From positions 1-42,599 of IMG/VR virus record IMGVR_UViG_3300032304_000621: DNA of 42,599 nt. One strand, written 5' to 3'. This DNA comes from a virus. The translations under genes were made by a program, and so were the position numbers. Below, piece after piece: positions 1 through 8,264 of the stretch. Within the stretch, counting starts at the first letter, position 1. The number at the start of each line of letters is the position of its first letter. A model generated the notes under the pieces. That model saw only the letters and a list, made by a program, of their open reading frames with translations. It was not told the origin of the DNA and did no database searches.

Positions 1-2
1 GT

Positions 3-1817
3 GGTAGCCGTGAAGCAATCATGGCCGCTGAAAATGAGCGCAACCGCAACATGGGCCTGCAAAACATCATTGGCCAAGGCTACAACACTGCGTTTAACCA
101 AGCGCAAAACCAATACAACCAGTCACAGCAAGCTCAACTGCAAGGTTTGAATACAGCCCTGCAAGGCGCAGGTCAGCTCGGTGCGTTGGGTGGTCAGCAG
201 TTCCAGCAAGGCATGGACATCAACAAGCTGCAAAATGCTTACGGTGGCCAACAACAAGCCCTGCGTCAACAAGGTCTGGACCAAGCGTACCAAGACTTTC
301 AGAACCAGCAGAACTACCCATACAAGCAGTTGGGCTTCATGTCCGACATGATTCGTGGCCTACCACTGGGCCAGCAGTCTGCACAGCAGATGTATCAAGC
401 CCCCGGCAGTGCGTTGGGTCAGCTTGGTGGTCTTGGCTTGGGTGTGTACGGCCTGAGCAAATTCATGGCCGATGGTGGCTTGGCCTACGAGGAGGGTGGT
501 GTTACCCGTGCCTTGAACGATGACGGCGCGTTGGCAGCAGCTATGGACAAGCTCACTGATGAGCAGTTGCAGCAAATCATCCAGCAGCCAACAACAAAGG
601 CGCAGCTTGAAGCCGCCCAAGAAGAACTTGCTATGCGTGCATCTGAGCGCGGTGGTATGGCCAGCGCGTATAACCAACTCGGCCCACAACAGCAGCAGGG
701 TGTAGTAACCGCCGCAAAGGGTGGCATCTTGGCGTTTGCAGATACGGGATTGGTAACTGACCCAATGGGTAACGTGGTGTCTACTGATTCTGGTGGCTCC
801 TCTGATGACCGCACCATCATGGAGAAGCTGGGCATTTTCAACCCAGAAAACCGCCGTGCATTGGAAGCCGCAAACAAACCATCCCCCAAAGCTGACAAAG
901 TTGAATCCCTTGCAGATACTGGGAGGTTTGACCGTTCCACGGCAACGCGCCGCGAAGACTTCATCCCCAGAGGTGAGCCAAAGATTAAGCCTCAAGTTGC
1001 TTCAAACCTCAACAAGTTGGCTAAAGATACTGGCACACCTACCAGCTCGTTGATGGATGAGTACACCAAGATGCGTGACATGTTGCGTGGTGAAAGTAAA
1101 GGTGAGTTGGAAGCGTTGAACAAACTGGTGGCGCAGTCCGCTGGCCGTGCAGACGAAATCAAAAAGCAAGGCTTAGGGAAAGCCCTAGCTGAGTACGGTT
1201 TTAATATGGCGGCTCAAGCCGCTAAACCCGGCGCACGCTTTATTAGTAGCGCCGCCGCTGCATCTCCAGCACTGGCCGCTTCTGCTTCTAAGACAGAGGA
1301 ATTAGCGCAGGCTGCTCAAGATAACCACCAGAAACTCGCCCTGTCCATGAAGCAGTTTGAGTTGGCACAACGCAAGGGTGACACTACTGCGGCTCTAAGC
1401 TGGGCGCAGCAAGTGCGCCAACTGCAACAGGTGGACAAACAAATTGCAATGCAGCGCGAACATTACGCATCGCAGGCTGGTCTGGGTGCCGCACAACTGG
1501 CGCAACGTGAGAAACAGTTTGGTGAGATGATGGGCTACCGCAATAAGGTTGCAGATGCCCAAGGTCTTGCGTCTCAAGCACGTATTGTGGGTGAACGCCG
1601 TAAAGCCATGCTTGATTTTGACAACGCCAACCGCCGCAAGGAAGCGGAACTCATCAAACAGTATGGTCCTGTACAGGGTAAGTACCAGTACAACCAGTTA
1701 CGTAATAGCTACATCAATGACGTATTGCAAACTTCACGCGATCAACGTGGAGATATGTCTTCCGCAACGGGCGGTGGTGGTGCAAAATCGGTGTTTGATC
1801 TGCTCGACGAAAGCTAA
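3..1817 (+). CDS. Virion structural/internal protein, 5' partial
   Basis: The frame is open to the left edge of the window, so the gene probably begins upstream; the first internal ATG is at 21. The visible part (about 605 residues) is very rich in Gln, Ala and Gly. Its first 150 residues are a Q/N-rich helical stretch, followed by a Gly-rich hydrophobic patch (LGQLGGLGLGVYGL, near residue 140 from the ATG) and a charged, probably coiled-coil C-terminal half. This composition is common in internal or ejected virion proteins of short-tailed phages. No enzymatic motif is visible. It is followed two bases later by the giant virion protein gene at 1820, so the two are probably co-transcribed late genes. 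Function is inferred from context and composition only. Confidence 0.6.
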   Translation, partial: GSREAIMAAENERNRNMGLQNIIGQGYNTAFNQAQNQYNQSQQAQLQGLNTALQGAGQLGALGGQQFQQGMDINKLQNAYGGQQQALRQQGLDQAYQDFQNQQNYPYKQLGFMSDMIRGLPLGQQSAQQMYQAPGSALGQLGGLGLGVYGLSKFMADGGLAYEEGGVTRALNDDGALAAAMDKLTDEQLQQIIQQPTTKAQLEAAQEELAMRASERGGMASAYNQLGPQQQQGVVTAAKGGILAFADTGLVTDPMGNVVSTDSGGSSDDRTIMEKLGIFNPENRRALEAANKPSPKADKVESLADTGRFDRSTATRREDFIPRGEPKIKPQVASNLNKLAKDTGTPTSSLMDEYTKMRDMLRGESKGELEALNKLVAQSAGRADEIKKQGLGKALAEYGFNMAAQAAKPGARFISSAAAASPALAASASKTEELAQAAQDNHQKLALSMKQFELAQRKGDTTAALSWAQQVRQLQQVDKQIAMQREHYASQAGLGAAQLAQREKQFGEMMGYRNKVADAQGLASQARIVGERRKAMLDFDNANRRKEAELIKQYGPVQGKYQYNQLRNSYINDVLQTSRDQRGDMSSATGGGGAKSVFDLLDES

Positions 1818-1819
1818 TT

Positions 1820-4800
1820 ATGATTGTTACACTGCCCAAAATTGGGGATGTTGAATTCCCAGACAACCTAAGTCCAGAGCAGTTTGACAGCTTAGTTGGT
1901 AGATTGGCTACGAAGTACAACTTCAGCCTTCCCAAACCAGACGTAGGATTGGGTGAAATTGCCAAGCGTGGTTTCATGCGTAGCTTGGGAGAAACAGGTA
2001 TCGCTTTGGGCGATACCATCCCAGCGGCCATCTCAAGCGCGTTTGTGCATGGAGGTGGTGACTACGCCAAGCGCCAGATGGCTGAAGCAGAAGCCAGTCG
2101 TGCGGAGCTGCAACAGAAGTACCCCACACGCTTTAAGTCGTACAAAGACATCAACAGCCCATTTGAGGCGCTTGAGTACGGTGCGGAAACCATTGGTGAA
2201 CTTGCACCCAGTGTTGCTACATCCATCATCCCCGGCGTAGGGGGCACCATGTTAGGCGGGCGCTTGGCTGGCCAAGCTGCGTTCAAAGCGGCATCTGCCG
2301 CTGGCCCTGCCTCCCGTGCTGCATTGGCTGGTGTGGAGAAAGCTGCTGAAGTTGGGGCCAAGCGTGGCATGTATGGCGGCGTGTATATGGGTTCGTTTGC
2401 CCAGAACACCCCTGAGATTTTTGAAAACATCTACCAAGAGACTGGTAAGTTTGAGCCCGGTGTTGCTGCCCTTGCTGGTGGCTTCAGTGCTGTGCTGGAT
2501 TCCGCACTGCCAGCAGGTGTGCTCAACTCATTGGGTAAAACTGGCAAGTTGAAAGTCATCGAACAGATGGCTAAAGAGTCTGGTGCCGCACCAAAAGTTT
2601 GGAAGTACCTTGGTAAAGAAGTTGGTAAATCTGCCGCTACTGAAGGTCTGACCGAAAGCGCACAAGAAGCCGTCAGCGCGTATGCCGCACAAGTTGCTGG
2701 CAGTGCCAAAGGTTTGCTCGACCCAGAGAACATCCAAAAGTACAAAGAGGCGTTCGTCAAAGGTGCTGTGGGTGGCGCTGCGTTTGGTGTCCCCGGTGGG
2801 GTGGTCGCTGGCCGCACTGCCAAGAAAGACTTTGCCAATACCCAAGAAGCCAACGAAGCGTTGAGGCTACAGGCCGCGCAGGAAGAACTGGCTCGTTTGC
2901 AGCCCACTGGGATGCAGACCCAAATCGAAGGACAGTTCCCCAGAGCAGGCAATACGCAGGCTGACATGGAAGCCGCCCTTGCTGACAACGATGCACGCAA
3001 GGCGCGTGAGGTTGAGCTCAATGCTTTGTCGGCCCGCATGGACGAGTTGCGTCCCGGCTCACAAGCCTACGCTGATTTGGAAGCCCAAGTCCAGAAAGCC
3101 AAGGACGACATTGCCGCGCTTGACGCCAAGAAAGCCGAACAAAGTGCGTTCTCCACTGCCAAGCCAACACCCGGTACGGGCGGCATGTTTATGCCCGGAG
3201 TTGAGAAGGCGCGTATTGAGAAGAAGATTGACCAAGAGCAAGGTATGCGTGGGTTCGCCTTTGGCGATATGGGCGCGACAAACGCGCCTGCTGACCCCGT
3301 GACAGAGCAAGTTCTCAAGGCACTGCGTATTCCTGCACGTTCCAGCCTTGCTGTTGACCTGCTTGGCATCGACATGGCTACGCCCGAAGGCGTGCGCAAG
3401 TTCATCCAGACAATGGAAGACCCCCAGAAAACGGGCACCATCAACATCAACGAAGACAACTACCAGACTGTGCTCGACAGCCTCTATGCTGATGGCCGTG
3501 GTGGTGAAGTAGAAGCCGCACGTGCGGAAATGAAAGCGGAGCCTACCTCTGAGAAAACACAGAAGCAACAGTCAGCCACCCGTCAATTCGCCTTTGGAGA
3601 TAACAGTGCTGGACAAACTAACACCACAACAGGTGGAGCAGGCCCTGCTGTGGCTCCACCAACCCGTAAGAGAAGCACCACCGGAGGAGCTGAAACATCT
3701 ACACGAGATGGAATGGTATCTACTGAGCCGGATGCTGGACTGCCTGCTGGTGGAGAAAGCCAGCCAGCCGCTACAGTAACGGAAGACCAAAATGCGCCTG
3801 CCCCTGCTCCTACTGCTGGTGAGTCTGCTCCTGCTCCTGCACCTCGTAAGGGACGAAAGAAGACTCCTCGCAAGGCTTCTGAAATTTCCTTTACCGAAGA
3901 AGATAAAGCACCGGCTCCTGCTGCGGCTACTAAAACTGTAGCAATGCCGTTCAACCAAGACTTCGGTGTAATCGGAGAAAAACTTGGTGATCAAGCCGCA
4001 AAACGCGGCCTGCGTGAAAAAGAAAAAGATGCCCGTGCTTATTTCGGTCGGTCTACTGTGCCATTCGCACTCCGTGCCATCGCCAACGACTTGGTGTATC
4101 AACCCACTGCATATCGCAACTCAAAGATGAAATCCTTTGAGGGTAAGGGTGAGCCAGAGACTTACTTTGCATCCGAAGCAGAGGCCAACCAGTTCAAAGG
4201 CCAAGGTGGTATCCACGCCAAGAACGCCGCAGATTGGGTGTACAACAACATGTCCCCAGAAGCCATCCTGTACATGGATGAGTGGGTTGCCAAGTACGAG
4301 AAAGAAGCTGGCCGTTCGGAAGCTGCGTTGAAGAAGCTCAATATCAAGCAAGAGTCAACTGCCGCGTTCAATGAGCAGATGGAAGCCGACAATGCGGCTG
4401 ACGCCCAAGCCAAGGCAGAGAGTAAAGCCAAGAAGAAGGCTGAGAAAACCAAGGCCAAGAAGGAAAGCAAGAAGGCCAAGAAAGCCCCATCGGTGCAGGA
4501 CGCTGTGAGTGATGTGTACTACGACCAGCACGTAGATGATGACTTGGACGGTATCGTCAACTCTGCCGATGATCGCTTCAACGCATCTGAAGAAACCGCT
4601 GCCCTGCATGGCGAAGCGCATCCGTTTGTACTCCAAGCCTTGGAGCAAGGTGACTTGGTTGGCGCTGTGCAAGGTGTTGCTGATTCCAGCACCAGTTCGA
4701 TTGCCCAAAAGGTTGCCAATATCTTGGTGCCATACCTCAAAGGTGTTAAGTTGGTATACGGCGCTGAGAAAGCCCAGTACGACCCAAAGACCAACACCAT

Positions 4801-7800
4801 CTACTTGCCTAATAACGCCAGTGAGTATGAGATTCTGCATGAGGCTTCTCATGCCGCACTGTCACATGTTTTGGCAAACCCATCACACCCCATCACCAAG
4901 CAGCTTTTGCAGATTTTCAATCAGGTGAAAGGCGACATTGACGGTGCCTACGGCGCTACGGACTTGCAAGAGTTCGCCGCTGAAATCTGGAGTAACGAAG
5001 CCTTCCGTAGCCGCTTGAAGGAAATGCGCACCGACTCCCCCACCCTGTCAGTGTGGGACAAGATTATGAATGTCGTGCGCAAGATGTTTGGCTACCCACC
5101 CAAGCAGACCAACGTGACCGATGCCGTTGACCGCCTGCTGAATGAGATTGTTGGTGCACCGCCTGCTGAACGCATTGGTGAGACTATGTATGCGCAGTCC
5201 ATCAATAAGCCAAACATCGCACAACAAGCTATGACAAGCATGGGTAACACCATCACGAGCCTGCCTGTGATGAACAGCGAACGCGCAGTGAATTTCCTTG
5301 CCGCTACTGAACGCATGGGTATCAGTTTCCGTGAGGCTACTCAACGTTTCCTGAACTTGTCCGCCTTGGGTGAAGTTGGTGAGAAGATCGTGGGCAAGGA
5401 CTCGATTGAGTTTGCCCGTTCTGTGGACGGCATGGTGGGTTACCGTGAGCAGCTTCGTGAGAAGCTGAAGCCAATTGCTGACCGCCTGAACAAGTACCGT
5501 CAGAACGCCAACTACGACACATGGTCGCGCCTTGTGCATGAGACGTCACGCATGGACGTGAATCCAGAGGCTCCCTTGAGCCAGTACAAAGGTGCGCCAG
5601 ATCGTGAAGCCGCATGGAAACAATACAACGCTGAGTTCAACAAGCTGACCCCAGAGGAAAAGCAGTTGTACCGTGATGTGTTCGGTGCGTACAAAGGTTT
5701 GTTCAAAGAGTTGAAAGCATCTCTGTACAGCAGCTTGCAGGAAACATTCCCTGATGAGGCCCAAGCACTGTCTGCGTACAACAAGATCATCGACCAGATC
5801 ACGAAGATGGGCATTGACCACTACGTGCCTTTGTACCGTCAGGGTGACTACTGGTTGACCTACACTGACAAGTCGGGTGATGCCGTATCTGAGTTGTACA
5901 ACAGCCAAGCTGAACGTGACTTTGCACGCCGTAAGCTGGAAGCCGAAGGCAACACAGGCTTTGATGAGTTCTCCCGCATTGAGCAGTTCACCCACAAGAA
6001 TGTTCCACGTGGAACAATGGCCGCGCAGATCGTGAAGATCATGCGTGAAGGCAACGCCGATGATGCCGCTGTCGATAAGTTCTTGCAATTGATCGTGGCC
6101 GCTATGCCAGAGGCCAGCTTGCTCAAGTCGTTCCAAACACGTAAAGGCACCGCTGGTTATGTAAATGATGTGGCTATGGCTTTTGGCAACGTGACCAACA
6201 ACGTCACCCGCCAGTTGTCCTTGATGCGCTACGGTGATCGTATGCGCCGCCTGTTGTCGAACATGAAAGAGACTGCCGCAGGACTGCGTGGTGATCAGCA
6301 GAACCGTGCCGTTGAGTTGGTTCGTGAGTTTGAAGACCGCCAGAACTACGCCATGAACCCCAAGGTCGCTGACTGGGCACGCTATGCCAGCACGGGTTCG
6401 TTCTACTTTAACTTGGCTGGTAACGCATCATCCGCCGTGGTCAACACGTTGCAGACTCCAATGATTGTCTACCCGCTTTTGGGTGGTCAGTATGGCTGGG
6501 TTGAGTCAGGCCGTGCGTTGCTGAAGGCATTGAAGCTGTACAGCAGTAGCGGTGCGAAGCGCGAAGTGACCGACATAAACGGTAACAAGGTGGTAGAGGA
6601 TAGCTGGCTGGACATTGGCCCATCCGTTGCAAACGCTACCAGTATGGGCAGGTCGCCTGAGTACGCCGCACTGATGCAGAAACTCAAAGACCTTGGCTTC
6701 TTGCAGTCTTCAATGGCCTATGAAGCCTTGGGTGTGAACGACAAGACTGGCAAAGAAGTTACCACGGCGTCTAACTTAGGCCACAAGACTGCCGTTATTT
6801 CTACCTACATGTTCCACCATGCAGAGCGCATGAACCGTGAAGTCACGGCGATTGCCGCCTACGATTTGGAAATGCAGCGTCTGGCTAAAAAGGGCATCAA
6901 AGGCGAAGCCGCGCAAGCACAAGCCATCGAAGCCGCAGTCAAGCTCGTCCAGTTTGCGCACGGTGCTGGTCATACTGAATCCGGGCCAAGCATCGGTCAT
7001 TCAGACATTGGTAAAGTTCTTACCGTGTTCAAGCGTTTCGGCTTCACGATGTATAACATGTTGTTCACCACCATGTTCAAGGCGCTGCCGGTTGAAGGTG
7101 CTACGGGTCAACAACTTGAAGAAATCAAAGCCGCACGCCGCCAGTTGGTTGGTATCTATGGCACAGCGGCGTTCTTTTCTGGTGCCAAAGGTCTACCCCT
7201 GTACTGGATTGCTGAACTGGCGTACAACATGGCAAACGATGATGACGAAGATGACTTCGACACTGTCATGCGTAAATATCTTGGTGAGTTCGCGTTCAAA
7301 GGTCCAGTCAACTACATCACCAACCTCGGCATCGCTGATCGTGTGGGTTGGACTGACTTGGTGTACCGTGAGAACAAAGGCGACAAAGCTGACGCCAGCG
7401 CACTCAGCCAGATTACGGAAGCCATCTTTGGTGCGCCGTATGCCATCATCAACAACATGTTCCGTGCGCAGGAACTTGCCAACGATGGGCACATAGAGCG
7501 TGCGATTGAAGCTGCCCTGCCTATTGCGCTACGCAACGTGTTGAAGGGTATCCGCTACGCCACTGAAGGTGTAAACACTCTGCGTGGTGACCCAGTGATG
7601 GGTGAGGTAAACGGCTACAACGCAGCGATGCAGGTCTTAGGTTTTGCACCTGCTGACTTGTTGGCTCAGTATGAAACCAATGCGATTGCGAAGAAGCAGG
7701 GTGACACGATCACCAAGATGGAGCAGAACTTGCTCAAGAAATACTACGTGGCTCAACGTGAAGGCGACTACGAGCGTGCGGATGAACTTGAGGCAAAGCT

Positions 7801-7966
7801 GTTTGAACTTGGTGACAAGTATCCTGAACTCAAAATCACAGGTGCAACATTAACCAAGTCGGTTAAGGCACGGGACAAAATCTCGGAAGACATGTACCAC
7901 GGGGTGCAGTTGAACAAGAAGTTGCGCCCCCTGATTGAAGAATCAATCCGACAACTTGAGGACTGA
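1820..7966 (+). CDS. Giant internal virion / polyvalent protein with HExxH motif
   Basis: A 2048-residue protein, by far the largest in the window. The N-terminal third has Gly/Ala-rich amphipathic or hydrophobic stretches (for example GVGGTMLGGRLAGQAAF) that could interact with membrane. Around residues 600-700 there is a low-complexity Pro/Ala/Lys linker (APAPAPTAGESAPAPAPRKG), and near 870-900 a Lys/Ala-rich segment. A zinc-metallopeptidase signature, HEASH, lies at residues 1007-1011, followed by LQEFAAEIW, which may supply a third ligand. The remaining ~1000 residues are mostly helical. Very large, multidomain, ejected proteins with zincin-like segments are known among phage polyvalent proteins. 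The proposed role is an internal core protein delivered into the host with the DNA, with peptidase activity against host or virion protein. The virion assignment is inferred from size and from being next to another structural gene. Confidence 0.7.
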   Translation: MIVTLPKIGDVEFPDNLSPEQFDSLVGRLATKYNFSLPKPDVGLGEIAKRGFMRSLGETGIALGDTIPAAISSAFVHGGGDYAKRQMAEAEASRAELQQKYPTRFKSYKDINSPFEALEYGAETIGELAPSVATSIIPGVGGTMLGGRLAGQAAFKAASAAGPASRAALAGVEKAAEVGAKRGMYGGVYMGSFAQNTPEIFENIYQETGKFEPGVAALAGGFSAVLDSALPAGVLNSLGKTGKLKVIEQMAKESGAAPKVWKYLGKEVGKSAATEGLTESAQEAVSAYAAQVAGSAKGLLDPENIQKYKEAFVKGAVGGAAFGVPGGVVAGRTAKKDFANTQEANEALRLQAAQEELARLQPTGMQTQIEGQFPRAGNTQADMEAALADNDARKAREVELNALSARMDELRPGSQAYADLEAQVQKAKDDIAALDAKKAEQSAFSTAKPTPGTGGMFMPGVEKARIEKKIDQEQGMRGFAFGDMGATNAPADPVTEQVLKALRIPARSSLAVDLLGIDMATPEGVRKFIQTMEDPQKTGTININEDNYQTVLDSLYADGRGGEVEAARAEMKAEPTSEKTQKQQSATRQFAFGDNSAGQTNTTTGGAGPAVAPPTRKRSTTGGAETSTRDGMVSTEPDAGLPAGGESQPAATVTEDQNAPAPAPTAGESAPAPAPRKGRKKTPRKASEISFTEEDKAPAPAAATKTVAMPFNQDFGVIGEKLGDQAAKRGLREKEKDARAYFGRSTVPFALRAIANDLVYQPTAYRNSKMKSFEGKGEPETYFASEAEANQFKGQGGIHAKNAADWVYNNMSPEAILYMDEWVAKYEKEAGRSEAALKKLNIKQESTAAFNEQMEADNAADAQAKAESKAKKKAEKTKAKKESKKAKKAPSVQDAVSDVYYDQHVDDDLDGIVNSADDRFNASEETAALHGEAHPFVLQALEQGDLVGAVQGVADSSTSSIAQKVANILVPYLKGVKLVYGAEKAQYDPKTNTIYLPNNASEYEILHEASHAALSHVLANPSHPITKQLLQIFNQVKGDIDGAYGATDLQEFAAEIWSNEAFRSRLKEMRTDSPTLSVWDKIMNVVRKMFGYPPKQTNVTDAVDRLLNEIVGAPPAERIGETMYAQSINKPNIAQQAMTSMGNTITSLPVMNSERAVNFLAATERMGISFREATQRFLNLSALGEVGEKIVGKDSIEFARSVDGMVGYREQLREKLKPIADRLNKYRQNANYDTWSRLVHETSRMDVNPEAPLSQYKGAPDREAAWKQYNAEFNKLTPEEKQLYRDVFGAYKGLFKELKASLYSSLQETFPDEAQALSAYNKIIDQITKMGIDHYVPLYRQGDYWLTYTDKSGDAVSELYNSQAERDFARRKLEAEGNTGFDEFSRIEQFTHKNVPRGTMAAQIVKIMREGNADDAAVDKFLQLIVAAMPEASLLKSFQTRKGTAGYVNDVAMAFGNVTNNVTRQLSLMRYGDRMRRLLSNMKETAAGLRGDQQNRAVELVREFEDRQNYAMNPKVADWARYASTGSFYFNLAGNASSAVVNTLQTPMIVYPLLGGQYGWVESGRALLKALKLYSSSGAKREVTDINGNKVVEDSWLDIGPSVANATSMGRSPEYAALMQKLKDLGFLQSSMAYEALGVNDKTGKEVTTASNLGHKTAVISTYMFHHAERMNREVTAIAAYDLEMQRLAKKGIKGEAAQAQAIEAAVKLVQFAHGAGHTESGPSIGHSDIGKVLTVFKRFGFTMYNMLFTTMFKALPVEGATGQQLEEIKAARRQLVGIYGTAAFFSGAKGLPLYWIAELAYNMANDDDEDDFDTVMRKYLGEFAFKGPVNYITNLGIADRVGWTDLVYRENKGDKADASALSQITEAIFGAPYAIINNMFRAQELANDGHIERAIEAALPIALRNVLKGIRYATEGVNTLRGDPVMGEVNGYNAAMQVLGFAPADLLAQYETNAIAKKQGDTITKMEQNLLKKYYVAQREGDYERADELEAKLFELGDKYPELKITGATLTKSVKARDKISEDMYHGVQLNKKLRPLIEESIRQLED

Positions 7967-7998
7967 AAAAAACCCCCCCAACCTTTCAGTCGGGGGGT
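7966..7998 (-). terminator. Rho-independent terminator of the leftward gene block
   Basis: A C6/G6 stem (7973-7978 with 7992-7997) encloses a CAACCTTTCAGTC loop. On the minus strand it is followed by seven T residues that overlap the stop of the plus-strand gene ending at 7966. No T-run follows on the plus strand, so it is directional and ends leftward transcripts after the gene at 8061. The loop shares CAACCTTTC(A/G)GTC with the terminator at 31257-31288. Confidence 0.8.
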
Positions 7999-8060
7999 AA
8001 GGAGAACAGCAACCACAAGAGAGAGAGGAGATCAGTTGCTAGGCGAACTCTAGCACAAGA

Positions 8061-8264
8061 TCATTTGACACGCCAGAACCTCACTCCATGTGTGTTGCCC
8101 TCCACGCAAAAACGGTATTTAAGTTTCATCCCTCGCTGCCGCGCAGACTTGTCTATTTCTTCTGATAACACATTGGGTGTTAGCGTTGGGATATAGAAAG
8201 AACTACCGACAACGAACTTATGCCATTCAATAACAACAGGTACGCCGCTATTATAAATCGTCAT
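8061..8264 (-). CDS. Small conserved-looking phage protein, unknown function
   Basis: A 67-residue protein starting MTIYNSGVPVVIEWHKF and ending with a basic/aromatic tail (HGVRFWRVK). The ATG at 8264 was chosen because it overlaps the end of the primase gene by 14 bp, as expected for a translationally coupled final gene of the leftward block; a longer in-frame extension to 8339 would overlap the primase more and has no ribosome site. The leftward terminator follows about 60 bp after its stop. No family is recognised. The high Lys/Arg content and aromatic residues near the C-terminus would suit a small nucleic-acid-binding protein, but that is only a suggestion. Confidence 0.6.
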   Translation of the reverse strand: MTIYNSGVPVVIEWHKFVVGSSFYIPTLTPNVLSEEIDKSARQRGMKLKYRFCVEGNTHGVRFWRVK

